Assembly: GCF_900187355.1 (NCBI RefSeq)
Contig: NZ_LT906451.1
Coordinates: 1,485,001-1,549,000 of the forward strand
From: Legionella lansingensis
Lineage (GTDB): Bacteria > Pseudomonadota > Gammaproteobacteria > Legionellales > Legionellaceae
Reading direction: 5' to 3'
DNA: 64,000 bases
Within the stretch, counting starts at the first letter, position 1, and the number at the start of each line of letters is the position of its first letter. Shown here one piece after another: positions 48,418 to 58,234 of the stretch. The notes under the pieces are model-generated. The model was not told the DNA's origin and ran no database searches. It worked only from the letters and a program-made list of their open reading frames with translations. Made by a program: the position numbers and the translations under genes.

Positions 48418-48437
48418 AAAGCTATTTCCATAGCTTT
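48418..48437 (+). promoter_or_regulatory. hairpin in the secA leader
   Basis: AAAGCTAT / ATAGCTTT, 8 bp with loop TTCC, lies 77 nt upstream of the secA ATG. It may be a leader structure. There is no secM-like ORF in the gap. Confidence 0.3.
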
Positions 48438-48513
48438 ACATGGCATTTTTAACAATTTTTTAGTAAATTAAGCGGTTTTAAAAGCTCGAATTGTCTAGAG
48501 GATTATCAAGGCT

Positions 48514-51207
48514 ATGCTAAATACCCTGATGAAAAAAATGTTTGGTAGCCGCAATGAACGTACTTTGCGACGCATGGAAAAAACAGTGCAAGCTATAAAT
48601 GCATTTGAGCCGCAAATGCAAGCACTGTCTGATGAAGAATTGGCTGCTAAGACAGCTCATTTTAAATCCCGTCTCGCTGACGGTGAAACATTGGATGAGC
48701 TCTTAGCCGAGGCATTTGCTGCGGTACGCGAAGTTGCGGTTCGTACATTAGGATTAAGGCATTTTGATGTCCAATTAATGGGTGGAATGGTTCTTCACGA
48801 GGGCAATATTGCAGAGATGCGTACAGGGGAAGGTAAAACATTGGTCGCAACACTTCCTGCCTATCTAAACGCTTTAACTGACCGTGGTGTTCATATTGTC
48901 ACTGTTAACGATTACTTAGCAAAGCGCGATAGCCAATGGATGAAACCTATTTATGAATTTTTAGGCTTGACGGTTGGGGTGATTTATCCCGATATGCCAC
49001 ATGCGGAAAAGCAAGCTGCCTACCGATCTGACATTGTTTATGGAACTAATAATGAGTTTGGTTTTGACTATTTGCGCGACAATATGGCTTTTAGTCTAGG
49101 AGATAAGGTTCAGGGTGAGTTGAACTTTGCCATCGTCGATGAAGTGGATTCAATTCTCATCGATGAAGCCCGCACCCCATTAATTATTTCAGGAGCAGCT
49201 GAGGGCAGTTCCGAGCTTTATAGAAAAGTAAATGAGTTAATCCCACAATTGAAAAAACAACAGGAAGAGGGGGATGGTGGACACTACACTGTTGATGAAA
49301 AGCAAAAGCAGGCTCATTTAACAGAAACAGGTCATCAGTTTATCGAGGATTTACTGATTGAAAAGAACTTACTTGATCCAGGTGAGAGTCTTTATCATGC
49401 AGGTAATATCATTTTGATGCATCATGTGAATGCAGCTTTGCGTGCGCATGCAATGTTTCATCGTGATGTTGATTATATTGTTAAAGACAATCAAGTTGTT
49501 ATTGTGGATGAGCATACTGGCCGTACCATGTCTGGTCGGCGTTGGTCAGAAGGGTTACATCAAGCCATTGAAGCAAAAGAACATGTTGCTATACAAAATG
49601 AAAACCAAACATTGGCATCCATTACTTTTCAGAATTATTTCAGACTCTACAATAAGCTATCCGGGATGACTGGAACTGCAGATACGGAAGCCTATGAATT
49701 TCAACAAATTTATAATCTCGAAGTTGTCGTTATTCCTACAAACAAACCGATGATTCGTCATGATCAACCGGATTTGGTTTATCTGACACAAAAGGATAAA
49801 TATGAAGCAGTCATTGAAGATGTCAAAGATTGTGTGAAGCGCAAGCAGCCTGTCCTAGTGGGAACTGCATCTATTGAAGCTTCTGAATTACTTAGTCAGT
49901 TACTAAAAAAAGCCGGCGTTAAACACCAGGTTTTAAACGCCAAATTTCATGAAAAAGAAGCACAAATTGTGGCTGAAGCAGGTAGACCCGGTGTTGTGAC
50001 CATTGCAACCAATATGGCAGGACGAGGAACAGATATCGTGTTGGGAGGTAGTCTAGCCGCAGAGCTCGCATCGTTATCAGAAGAGGCAACTGATATTGAA
50101 CGCCAAGCGATTAAATCAGACTGGCAGAAGCGCCATGAAGAAGTCATCGCAGCAGGTGGCTTGCGGATCATTGGTTCAGAGCGTCATGAGTCTCGTCGCA
50201 TTGATAATCAGCTGCGAGGTCGCGCTGGCCGTCAAGGGGATCCAGGTAGTAGTCGATTTTATTTATCATTAGACGATAACCTCATGCGAATTTTTGCCTC
50301 AGAACGTGTAGCATCAATGATGCGTCGATTGGGGATGAAGCCGGGCGAGCCTATAGAACATAACCTGGTGACCAGAGCAATTGAGAATGCTCAGCGTAAG
50401 CTTGAAGGGCATCATTTTGATGTTCGGAAACAGTTGCTGGATTATGATAATGTGGCTAATGAACAACGAAAGGTTATCTATACACAACGTGCTGGTCTCA
50501 TGGCAATTAAGGATCCACAAGAGACCGTGGAAGCGATGCGTCAAGATGTCATTTATAGCTTGGTAGATAATTTTATTCCCCCACAAAGCTTAGAAGATCA
50601 ATGGGATCTGCAAGGACTGTCACAAGCTTTACTCGAAGATTTCAAAATTAAAGCCGACATTAATGAATGGATTGAAAGCGATCACAGTTTACAGCCAGAG
50701 CAGATTAGGGACAGGATTTATGCTCTTTGTAGCGATCGGTATAAAGAAAAAGAAAAATTAACTGGCAGAGAAATTCTTGCCAATTTCGAAAAATCTGTAA
50801 TTTTGCAAACGTTAGACAATCATTGGCGTGAACATTTAGCCGCCATGGATCATTTGCGGCAGGGTATTCATTTACGTGGTTACGCCCAGAAGGATCCAAA
50901 ACAAGAATATAAGCGTGAAGCATTTACGTTGTTTTCAATGATGCTGGATAATTTGAAGTATGACATTATCCGCTTGCTGTCTTCGGTTGAAGTACAAACC
51001 GAGGCGGACGTGAATGCGGCAGAGGAGCAACGCCGTGCAGAGCAAGCGCAAAAAATGCAATTCCTTCATCAAGATGATTCGGTCACTGACACCCAACAAA
51101 CTGGTGATACAACGTTTAGGCGTGTTGAGAAAAAAATTGGCCGCAATGAGCCTTGTCCTTGCGGTTCAGGCAAAAAATATAAAGTATGTCATGGAAGTTT
51201 AGCTTGA
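48514..51207 (+). CDS. secA: preprotein translocase ATPase SecA
   Basis: Motor of the Sec export pathway, cytosolic and membrane-bound. 897 residues, the usual length. Walker A is GEGKT at 105-109 in [47 protein letters not shown] and [15 protein letters not shown] are further landmarks. The C-terminal zinc-binding, SecB-interacting tail [18 protein letters not shown] is intact. The last 22 nt overlap the Nudix gene. No standard ribosome-binding site stands out. Confidence 0.98.
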   Translation: MLNTLMKKMFGSRNERTLRRMEKTVQAINAFEPQMQALSDEELAAKTAHFKSRLADGETLDELLAEAFAAVREVAVRTLGLRHFDVQLMGGMVLHEGNIAEMRTGEGKTLVATLPAYLNALTDRGVHIVTVNDYLAKRDSQWMKPIYEFLGLTVGVIYPDMPHAEKQAAYRSDIVYGTNNEFGFDYLRDNMAFSLGDKVQGELNFAIVDEVDSILIDEARTPLIISGAAEGSSELYRKVNELIPQLKKQQEEGDGGHYTVDEKQKQAHLTETGHQFIEDLLIEKNLLDPGESLYHAGNIILMHHVNAALRAHAMFHRDVDYIVKDNQVVIVDEHTGRTMSGRRWSEGLHQAIEAKEHVAIQNENQTLASITFQNYFRLYNKLSGMTGTADTEAYEFQQIYNLEVVVIPTNKPMIRHDQPDLVYLTQKDKYEAVIEDVKDCVKRKQPVLVGTASIEASELLSQLLKKAGVKHQVLNAKFHEKEAQIVAEAGRPGVVTIATNMAGRGTDIVLGGSLAAELASLSEEATDIERQAIKSDWQKRHEEVIAAGGLRIIGSERHESRRIDNQLRGRAGRQGDPGSSRFYLSLDDNLMRIFASERVASMMRRLGMKPGEPIEHNLVTRAIENAQRKLEGHHFDVRKQLLDYDNVANEQRKVIYTQRAGLMAIKDPQETVEAMRQDVIYSLVDNFIPPQSLEDQWDLQGLSQALLEDFKIKADINEWIESDHSLQPEQIRDRIYALCSDRYKEKEKLTGREILANFEKSVILQTLDNHWREHLAAMDHLRQGIHLRGYAQKDPKQEYKREAFTLFSMMLDNLKYDIIRLLSSVEVQTEADVNAAEEQRRAEQAQKMQFLHQDDSVTDTQQTGDTTFRRVEKKIGRNEPCPCGSGKKYKVCHGSLA

Positions 51208-51587
51208 GGGTAGCCGTTGCTGTTATCTTTAATGCAGAAGACAAAGTCTTAATCACTCGCAGGCCCCTGCATGTTTCTCATGGGGGCATGTGGGAATTCC
51301 CTGGCGGAAAACTTGAGCTTAACGAAAGCCCTGCGGAAGCACTCCTGAGAGAAGTAGAGGAAGAGGTAGGACTCAATATTCTGACGTATTCCTTTTTAGG
51401 TGAAATTACGCACTCTTATGGCACTAAAACGGTCCATCTACTTGTTTTTAGCACCAAAGAGTACAACGGAATTGCCGCCTGTCTTGAGTCACAAATGGAT
51501 TTATGTTGGGCAAATATTGATGACTTATCTAGCTATGAGTTCCCAGAAGCAAACCTTAAGATTATTGAATTGCTTAAGCAAAATTAG
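51186..51587 (+). CDS. mutT: MutT-like Nudix hydrolase
   Basis: 133 residues. The complete Nudix box runs from Gly40 to Leu63 ([20 protein letters not shown] then EVGL), preceded by the MutT-like [12 protein letters not shown]. Likely role: hydrolysis of 8-oxo-dGTP. The gene lies directly after secA with a 22-nt overlap, as in other gammaproteobacteria, which supports the MutT assignment. A TTG at 51205 is an alternative start. Confidence 0.88.
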   Translation: MSWKFSLRVAVAVIFNAEDKVLITRRPLHVSHGGMWEFPGGKLELNESPAEALLREVEEEVGLNILTYSFLGEITHSYGTKTVHLLVFSTKEYNGIAACLESQMDLCWANIDDLSSYEFPEANLKIIELLKQN

Positions 51588-51629
51588 GCTTCGCTTATCG
51601 TTTTGCCAACTAGTACGGTGGCCCGCCTA

Positions 51630-51689
51630 GACAGGTAGGAGCCCTCCTTCCGCGCCACCCCTCGTTCAAGATCGTTACCTGTCAAAATC
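51630..51689. repeat. shortened copy of the 26439 dispersed element
   Basis: Bases 51637-51688 match 26552-26603 in 51 of 52 positions. The left end, CTAGACAGGTA, joins directly to this part, so the copy lacks the roughly 100-nt left interior of the full element. It lies in the gap between the Nudix and YdiJ-type genes. Confidence 0.75.
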
Positions 51690-51800
51690 AGTGTGTCATT
51701 GTACTACAAAAACCTGCGATTGAAGCTTAGGATGTGTTGGCAATCTGATTGTCTACTACAATAAAGACAATTAATGGACTAACAAAGCTGAGACAAGCTC

Positions 51801-54800
51801 ATGATCCCACGTCTTACCTCTTCTACAGCAGTATCCAACAAAGTTAGAACCTTTTTACAAGAACTTGAAAAACTATCCGATTTTCAGGGAGAAATTGATG
51901 AAGCTTTAAGTAGTCGTGTTGTTTTAGCAACGGATAATAGTGTATATCAAGTTCTCCCTGAAGCAATCATTTTCCCTAGAACTGAAATGGATATTTCTCT
52001 GATTTTTAAATTGGCTATTACTGAGCAGTTCCGTGATTTGTCTTTTGCTCCAAGAGGAGGAGGTACTGGGACTAATGGCCAATCATTGCATGCTGGCATC
52101 GTTATAGATTGCTCTCGCCATATGAATCATATTCTTGAAGTGAATCTTGATGAGGGGTGGGTTTTGGTTGAGCCTGGGGTGGTCCTGGATCAGTTAAATG
52201 AATACTTAAAGCCATATGACAGGTTCTTTGCTCCTACGTTGTCTCCAAGCAATCGTGCAACAATTGGTGGCATGGTAAATACGGATGCTAGTGGCAAGGG
52301 GTCAAAATTATATGGCAAAACCAGTCAACATGTGTTGGCAATTACAGCAGTTTATCTAGACGGACAAATCCATACGAGTGAAGAGATTGATGTCATTTTA
52401 GTGGAAAAGATGAAAAGGTTGCCCGGTTTTGTAGGTCAATTTTATGCGCAATTGGAGCAGACTATCCAGGAGCATCAAAAGACCATTAATAAACAATTGC
52501 CTCAATTGCACCGGTTTATAACGGGATATAATTTAACCCGAATTTATTCAGACGATGGAAAGCGGTTCAATGCTAATTATGCTTTAACCGGCTCTGAAGG
52601 CACTTTAGCCTATGTCAGCAAAATCAAATTAAAATTAACGGCAATACCAAAATATAGATGTTTGTTTGTCGTTCTTTATTCTTCTTTTAGTGATGCTCTT
52701 GATCATGCAAAACATTTAGTTGAGTTTGAGCCAGAAGCGATTGAAACAATGGATGGAACCATTTTGAATTTGGCTAAAACCGATATTATTTATTATTACG
52801 TACAGTCTTTCCTAACCTCTAGACATGATAACAAGATAAACGCCATAAACTTGATAGAATTTGTTGCGCATGAAGAAAAGGCATTGTCTCAATATGAAAA
52901 ATCTTTTAAGCAAACGTTAACAGGGTATGACTTTCATTTTGTAACTAACAATGAAGATATCGCCAATCTTTGGGAACTGAGAAAACGCAGTGTTGGTTTG
53001 TTAGGAAAAGTAAAAGGTGCAAGAAAACCGATATCTGGAGTTGAAGACACCATTGTTCCGCCTGTTCACTTGGCAAACTATGTCAAAGAATTTAGGGAGT
53101 TGCTGGATTCTCATGGTTTGTCTTATGGGATGTATGGTCACATCGACGTGGGTTGTCTGCACGTTCGGCCTGAATTTAATTTAATGGAAGAAAAAGATAG
53201 GCAAATCTATTACGAAATCATAGAAAAGGTTGCAAAACTAACCCAGGAATACGGTGGTGTACTATGGGGTGAGCACGGCAAAGGATTTCGCAGCGAATTT
53301 GTACCGATGTTTTTTGGGGATGAACTTTATACCGAACTCAGGAAAATTAAATCCAGCTGTGATCCTTATAATCAATTAAATCCTGGAAAAATAGCTATTC
53401 CACTTAATAGTGATGAGCCTCTAATAAATATACGCTCAGAAAAAACGCGTGCTGCTTCAGACGGTCAAATTAATAATCAATTCCTGGATCCTTATCACTT
53501 ACCCTTAAGCTGTAACGGCAATGGGGCGTGTTTCGATTATAACTACCAAGATGTCATGTGTCCTTCTTATAAAATGACCAGGAATCGAATTCATTCGCCT
53601 AAAGGAAGAGCAAGTTTAGTCAGAGAGTGGCTAAGACAATTAAGCCTCTCCTCAGAGGTTCAGGGATGGTCATGGCCACTGGAAAAACAAATAAATACTT
53701 ATAAAAAGCATCATAATCAATATGATTTTTCTCATGAAGTATATGCAGCCTTGGAAGGATGTTTAGGTTGTCAGGCATGCAAATCACAATGTCCAGTTAA
53801 TATTGATGTACCTTCTTTTAAAGCAAAATTTTTGCAAGCCTACCACACAAGATATGCTCGCTCATTAAAAGATTTACTCATTGCCTATAGCGAACGCGTG
53901 GGTTATCTTCAAAGTCTATTTCCAAAATTAAACAATTACGTTCTCTCCCATAGGTGGGTGAGGTGGTTTTTAGGCAAATACATTGGACTTGTTGATCCAC
54001 CATTATTCAGTAATCCGAATCTTCATTCACTCTTAAAAAAGGAAAATATACCGTGGCTGGATTTGAATCATTTACCTTCTAAGAATAAATCGATAGTTTA
54101 TGTGCAGGATGGGGTTACCAGTTTTTATGAAGCTGAACTTGTGAGCAAAGTGTGTTTATTTATAAAAAAAATGGGTTTTGATATTTACGTATTACCTTGG
54201 CTTGAAAATGGCAAAACCCTACATGTCACTGGTATGCTCAAATCATTTGCAAAAAATGCACGCAAAAATGCGCTACTGTTCCAAAAAATATCGGATCATG
54301 GGTTAACTATGGTAGGTCTTGATCCCATCATGGTACTAACTTACCGCTATGAGTATCCCGAATATTCACATAAAGGCTACAATAGTAAAATTTTGTTGAT
54401 TCAAGAGTGGTTATCTGCAGTTATCGCTAGTGAAGAAGCTAAGGAACTGCAAATACAGACTAAGGAAAGTTTTAATGATTATCTATTACTAAGTCACTGC
54501 ACAGAACAGGCAAATTGTAGTGAAGCATTAGAGCAATGGAAGGATGTTTTTAAATTCTTTGGATTGACCCTGACTCTCGAGAAGACAGGATGTTGTGGAA
54601 TGGCTGGGTCTTATGGGCATGAGGCGATCCATCAATTAGAGTCACATGGTTTGTTTGATTTATCATGGAGAAATTACTTTAAAGACAATACCAGTTTCTC
54701 CAATACCTTGGTTGATGGTTATTCATGTCGAGCGCAAGTAAAACGTCTCACTGGTTTGAAAGCTCAGCACCCTATTGAGATTCTGCTTGGTTTACTAAAA

Positions 54801-54803
54801 TAG
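51801..54803 (+). CDS. ydiJ: YdiJ-type FAD/4Fe-4S D-2-hydroxyacid dehydrogenase
   Basis: 1000 residues, colinear with E. coli YdiJ, reported as a D-2-hydroxyglutarate dehydrogenase. The N-terminal FAD-binding domain has PRGGGTGTNGQSLH and NRATIGGMVNTDASGKGS. A FAD-linked oxidase C-domain includes YGMYGHIDVGCLHVRP and WGEHGKGFRSEF. Iron-sulfur cysteines are in CNGNGACFDY and CLGCQACKSQCPVNIDVP. The CCG-type end has KTGCCGMAGSYGHEA. It stands alone. Confidence 0.93.
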   Translation: MIPRLTSSTAVSNKVRTFLQELEKLSDFQGEIDEALSSRVVLATDNSVYQVLPEAIIFPRTEMDISLIFKLAITEQFRDLSFAPRGGGTGTNGQSLHAGIVIDCSRHMNHILEVNLDEGWVLVEPGVVLDQLNEYLKPYDRFFAPTLSPSNRATIGGMVNTDASGKGSKLYGKTSQHVLAITAVYLDGQIHTSEEIDVILVEKMKRLPGFVGQFYAQLEQTIQEHQKTINKQLPQLHRFITGYNLTRIYSDDGKRFNANYALTGSEGTLAYVSKIKLKLTAIPKYRCLFVVLYSSFSDALDHAKHLVEFEPEAIETMDGTILNLAKTDIIYYYVQSFLTSRHDNKINAINLIEFVAHEEKALSQYEKSFKQTLTGYDFHFVTNNEDIANLWELRKRSVGLLGKVKGARKPISGVEDTIVPPVHLANYVKEFRELLDSHGLSYGMYGHIDVGCLHVRPEFNLMEEKDRQIYYEIIEKVAKLTQEYGGVLWGEHGKGFRSEFVPMFFGDELYTELRKIKSSCDPYNQLNPGKIAIPLNSDEPLINIRSEKTRAASDGQINNQFLDPYHLPLSCNGNGACFDYNYQDVMCPSYKMTRNRIHSPKGRASLVREWLRQLSLSSEVQGWSWPLEKQINTYKKHHNQYDFSHEVYAALEGCLGCQACKSQCPVNIDVPSFKAKFLQAYHTRYARSLKDLLIAYSERVGYLQSLFPKLNNYVLSHRWVRWFLGKYIGLVDPPLFSNPNLHSLLKKENIPWLDLNHLPSKNKSIVYVQDGVTSFYEAELVSKVCLFIKKMGFDIYVLPWLENGKTLHVTGMLKSFAKNARKNALLFQKISDHGLTMVGLDPIMVLTYRYEYPEYSHKGYNSKILLIQEWLSAVIASEEAKELQIQTKESFNDYLLLSHCTEQANCSEALEQWKDVFKFFGLTLTLEKTGCCGMAGSYGHEAIHQLESHGLFDLSWRNYFKDNTSFSNTLVDGYSCRAQVKRLTGLKAQHPIEILLGLLK

Positions 54804-54813
54804 AAAACAATTC

Positions 54814-55011
54814 TTAAATATCCCCAGGATTAGGAGTCAATTTAAACGGGGTTGGGGAGCTTGGTTTATATGAATTTTTGTAGTCTTCAAAATTCTTATA
54901 ACTTGCCTGGGTGGAAATTTTTCGGTAAGAGTCTTTTCTATTAAATGCGGAGGCACTGAATGAGCTAGGGACATCGCTAGAGGGAGAAACGGAAATTATA
55001 ATCTCTGGTAG
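54814..55011 (-). pseudogene. possible C-terminal remnant of a lost gene
   Basis: In the 344-nt gap after ydiJ the minus strand has a 65-codon frame that ends at TAA (54814-54816) but has no ATG, GTG or TTG in its upper part. The reading is Ser/Lys/Pro-rich and protein-like, for example SSFSASAFNRKDSYRK and SPTPFKLTPNPGDI. Nothing else is seen in the gap besides a promoter. It may be the tail of a decayed gene, perhaps an effector, or chance. Confidence 0.3.
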
Positions 55012-55084
55012 TTATATTATTTTGCAATTTTATTTTTGGGTGGCAGGTGTATTTCACCGAGGGCTTACCCCTAAAGAGTAATTG

Positions 55085-55113
55085 TTGACGTCATAAACAA
55101 TATCAATCAGAAT
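55085..55113 (+). promoter_or_regulatory. possible promoter of the SGNH gene
   Basis: TTGACG at 55085-55090 and CAGAAT at 55108-55113 are 17 nt apart. The -35 overlaps the palindrome TGACGTCA. The ATG lies 34 nt downstream. Confidence 0.4.
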
Positions 55114-55147
55114 GCACATTTTTTATATTCAATAGTTAGTATATATC

Positions 55148-56626
55148 ATGGTATTTATTCGAAACGCTTCACAACCTATTGGAGCACGGTACTCTAGCGC
55201 AACTGGCAGGCTAAAACAGGTCATTGTTGAAACATCTGAGGTGCCCACGAAAAAGGTCGCATTACTTGGAGACTCTACCCTAGACAATGGTTATTGGGTA
55301 CAAAAAAAGACCCCTTACGACAAGAAAACGCATACCGTAACTCATCAAACCGCTGTAGCACTCGCGAACAATGCTAAATCTTGTTCATACGAGATTGGAA
55401 ATTTTGCCGTTGACGGAGCTACCACAAATGATTTGATGCACTATTGTTATTTAAATAAAGTGTTACCTACAGATACTGATCACACTGATAATATAGTTCA
55501 TCAACTTGATGCTGTTAAAGAATGGAGGCCGGATGTCGCTGTATTGAGTGTGGGCGGTAATAATTATCGGGAAGCTTTGTTAGGCACGCTAATGAGCCAA
55601 TTAAGCTACCTGCAACTTCTTTTAAGAATAACACCAAAAGATGCCAAACCAGAGATTAAAAAGGTGTTTACGCGAGTAAAAGCAACTTTATTAGAAGAGT
55701 ATAAACAAATAATCGATAAGCTCGTTGAGGAAAACCCTCAACTCAGTCGCATTGTCTTGCTATCGCAATATTATCCTTCAATCACAGAATTCACCCCTTA
55801 TGTTATATACACAGGGTTTTCTCATGTCGCACGTGCAGAAGGAAAAGGGCAAGATCCCTTTACTGCAGTCCAAGACACCATGGAAGAGCTTTACCGAGAA
55901 TTGATGACGTATGTAGCCACGAAAGGTAAAGAGGTTGTTTTTGCTGATGTAACTTCATCTATGAATCCCTTAGGGGGTAAGCATACGATGCAAATTGAGC
56001 CTAATGAACGAGGCTCTACCATTATGGGTCGACTCATCGCCAAGGCGGTTGAGTATACTTTTCCGGAAATTGATTCCAGTAGCGATGAAAAGCCTATCGC
56101 ATTGCTTCGTATGAGTAGAGACGAGCAGAGTATTCAGTCTCAGCTTTTGAGTAAAAACGATATCACCCATTTTAAAGTAAAGACTATAGCGGAATTTATC
56201 CGTGAAAATCGTTATCGTCATGTGAGTTTATTCTTCTCACCTTCGTCAAGCTTAGGATGTCGTTATGAGAGTGCCTACCATCTCATTATGGGAAAACAGT
56301 TTGATTCCGAATACAGAGGATTGTTTGCTTTTGGATTATTAGATGCTAGTTTGGTTACTGTTATGGCTTCTTATTTATGGCGAGCTGCTGTCAATGAGAA
56401 TCTTCATGCTTCTCTCAGAGTGGCGGCAGGTGCTGTTGCAGCCCCCATTTTGCTGGGCAAAACGATTGTGGGTTTATCTTTGATGTTGGCGCTTGCTTTA
56501 CCTGTCTTGGGATACCATCAAGTGGCAAGTCATTTTTCTAAAATGGATGAGACTCAAATTCAATTCAGTCAGGAAAGTACTTCCTCCGAGGTTGATAGCA
56601 CGGATAAAACCACGATGTTTCTCTAG
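55148..56626 (+). CDS. SGNH/GDSL hydrolase-like protein with C-terminal membrane segments, candidate effector
   Basis: 492 residues, no signal peptide. An N-terminal SGNH fold is indicated by LLGDSTLDNGYW (Ser43) and SVGGNNYREA (Gly137, Asn138). The usual DxxHPN block is replaced by QIEPNERG, so the canonical His is Glu unless a nearby His (GGKHT) serves. Residues about 390-460 hold two apolar stretches. The last 25 residues are Ser/Glu/Asp-rich (SQESTSSEVDSTD), like Dot/Icm secretion signals. The enzyme class is supported; activity and secretion are inferred. Confidence 0.65.
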   Translation: MVFIRNASQPIGARYSSATGRLKQVIVETSEVPTKKVALLGDSTLDNGYWVQKKTPYDKKTHTVTHQTAVALANNAKSCSYEIGNFAVDGATTNDLMHYCYLNKVLPTDTDHTDNIVHQLDAVKEWRPDVAVLSVGGNNYREALLGTLMSQLSYLQLLLRITPKDAKPEIKKVFTRVKATLLEEYKQIIDKLVEENPQLSRIVLLSQYYPSITEFTPYVIYTGFSHVARAEGKGQDPFTAVQDTMEELYRELMTYVATKGKEVVFADVTSSMNPLGGKHTMQIEPNERGSTIMGRLIAKAVEYTFPEIDSSSDEKPIALLRMSRDEQSIQSQLLSKNDITHFKVKTIAEFIRENRYRHVSLFFSPSSSLGCRYESAYHLIMGKQFDSEYRGLFAFGLLDASLVTVMASYLWRAAVNENLHASLRVAAGAVAAPILLGKTIVGLSLMLALALPVLGYHQVASHFSKMDETQIQFSQESTSSEVDSTDKTTMFL

Positions 56627-56639
56627 AGCTTGAATATAA

Positions 56640-57131
56640 ATGCCTAAAATACTTATGAGTGCTTGCCTTTTAGGGCAAAAAGTTCGTTATGATGGCGGTG
56701 ATTGTTTTCAAAACCATCCGCTTTTGCTGCAATGGTCTAATGAGAAACGAATCATCACGGTTTGTCCTGAAGTGGCTGGAGGCCTACCTACCCCGAGATC
56801 GCCGGCCGAAATTCAAGGTCAAAGATCAGGCCTTGCGGTGTTGAATAGGATGGCTTTTGTGAAAATGAATAATAATCAGGATGTCACTGAAGCTTTTCTG
56901 AAAGGGGCACAAAAAGCACTTGAGCTAGCTAAAAAACATGATATTCGTGTTGCTATTCTAAAAGCCAAAAGTCCATCTTGCGGATCGGATATGATTTATG
57001 ACGGCACATTTACACGAACATTGATGCAGGGAGAAGGCGTCACTGCTGCTTTGTTAAGGAAGCATGGTGTGATGGTGTTTGATGAGAATCACATTGATGA
57101 AGCTTTGCATGCAGTACAGACTTTGCAGTGA
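56640..57131 (+). CDS. DUF523 family protein
   Basis: 163 residues. It has the conserved MSACLLGQKVRYDGG start, TVCPEVAGGLPTPRSPAEI and AKSPSCGS, whose cysteines are invariant in DUF523 and suggest a metal or iron-sulfur site. Function unknown. It starts 13 nt after the SGNH gene and converges on the DMT gene with a 2-nt gap. Confidence 0.87.
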   Translation: MPKILMSACLLGQKVRYDGGDCFQNHPLLLQWSNEKRIITVCPEVAGGLPTPRSPAEIQGQRSGLAVLNRMAFVKMNNNQDVTEAFLKGAQKALELAKKHDIRVAILKAKSPSCGSDMIYDGTFTRTLMQGEGVTAALLRKHGVMVFDENHIDEALHAVQTLQ

Positions 57132-57133
57132 AT

Positions 57134-58000
57134 CTACTCAAACCGATGACTTAATAAGGACATCAATGCTCCCGCAAGAAGAATAATTACTCCTAAGGCC
57201 TGGATAAGATTAATTTTTTCTCCTAAGAGAAGTATACCGAAAATCACAACAAACACGGGCTCTAATACAGATAAAATGGACGCTTGCAGCGAGCTGATGT
57301 GTTTTAATCCTTCCAGCAGAAAGACAATCGGCAGAGCTGTACAAATGATGCCAATGCCACAAATATTGAACCAAACATTCGTGCCTAAGGGAAGCAGAAA
57401 GGTTTTCTCGAGCAAAGCGGCAGCCAAGGAAACAAGCATGGCGCCCATAGAAATGAATAAGGTAGATACAAGTGCAGGAGTGGTATTATTTTTACTTACA
57501 ATAATATAAAAGGCATAGAGAAGTGCCGAGACCAGACTTAATCCAACCCCCATAAGATCAAAGTGTAGTTTGCTACCATTAACCAAAAATAACATGCCAA
57601 CAAGAATCACAATGAGTGCTAAATAATAAATCTTGCTAATTTTTTGTTTAAAGAATGCAAAATTAATGAGCAATACCATGGTGGGATAGGTAAAAAAGAT
57701 GACCATAGCCAATCCGGAGCCAATATACTCTGTCGCTACAAAATACAAAATAGAACAAGTACCATAGAATGCAGCGCCATAAAAAATAATCTTAATTGCT
57801 TCTACAACATTCAGTTGCATCTTTTTAAGCTGAGGAAGTAAAAGAATGCACATAAAAAGACTGGAGACTAAAAAGCGCCAGAACAGCATATTATTTACGG
57901 AGATATTAGCGTTCATCACACTAACACCAAAATAACCGATTAGCCCGAAAAAAAGACCTGATAATGTAGCGTAAAACGTTCCGCTTCTTACAGTTGACAA
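57134..58000 (-). CDS. EamA/DMT family transporter
   Basis: A 288-residue membrane protein with about ten helices in two EamA halves; the second ends VLEPVFVVIFGILLLGEKINLIQALG, typical of the family. Substrate unknown. The start is TTG 58000 with GAGG at good spacing. The 192 nt upstream, shared with the Nudix-like gene on the plus strand, show no clear element. Confidence 0.82.
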   Translation of the reverse strand: MSTVRSGTFYATLSGLFFGLIGYFGVSVMNANISVNNMLFWRFLVSSLFMCILLLPQLKKMQLNVVEAIKIIFYGAAFYGTCSILYFVATEYIGSGLAMVIFFTYPTMVLLINFAFFKQKISKIYYLALIVILVGMLFLVNGSKLHFDLMGVGLSLVSALLYAFYIIVSKNNTTPALVSTLFISMGAMLVSLAAALLEKTFLLPLGTNVWFNICGIGIICTALPIVFLLEGLKHISSLQASILSVLEPVFVVIFGILLLGEKINLIQALGVIILLAGALMSLLSHRFE

Positions 58001-58234
58001 AGGGATACCTCAAACAATGACTGCTCTGTATTATGCCAGATAAGAACTTTATGGAGCAAATGAGAATAGGAGGTTTAACAATTAACTACAACTTTGGAAA
58101 AATGACCTTTTATCGATATCTTGCTCTTGATGGCAAACAATGAGAGGTTTTGGAATGTTGAAAATAATGGCAATATTCAGCCAAATTAACTTATGATACA
58201 ATTGCATCTTTTTGTAGTAGATTTTGGGGGAGGA

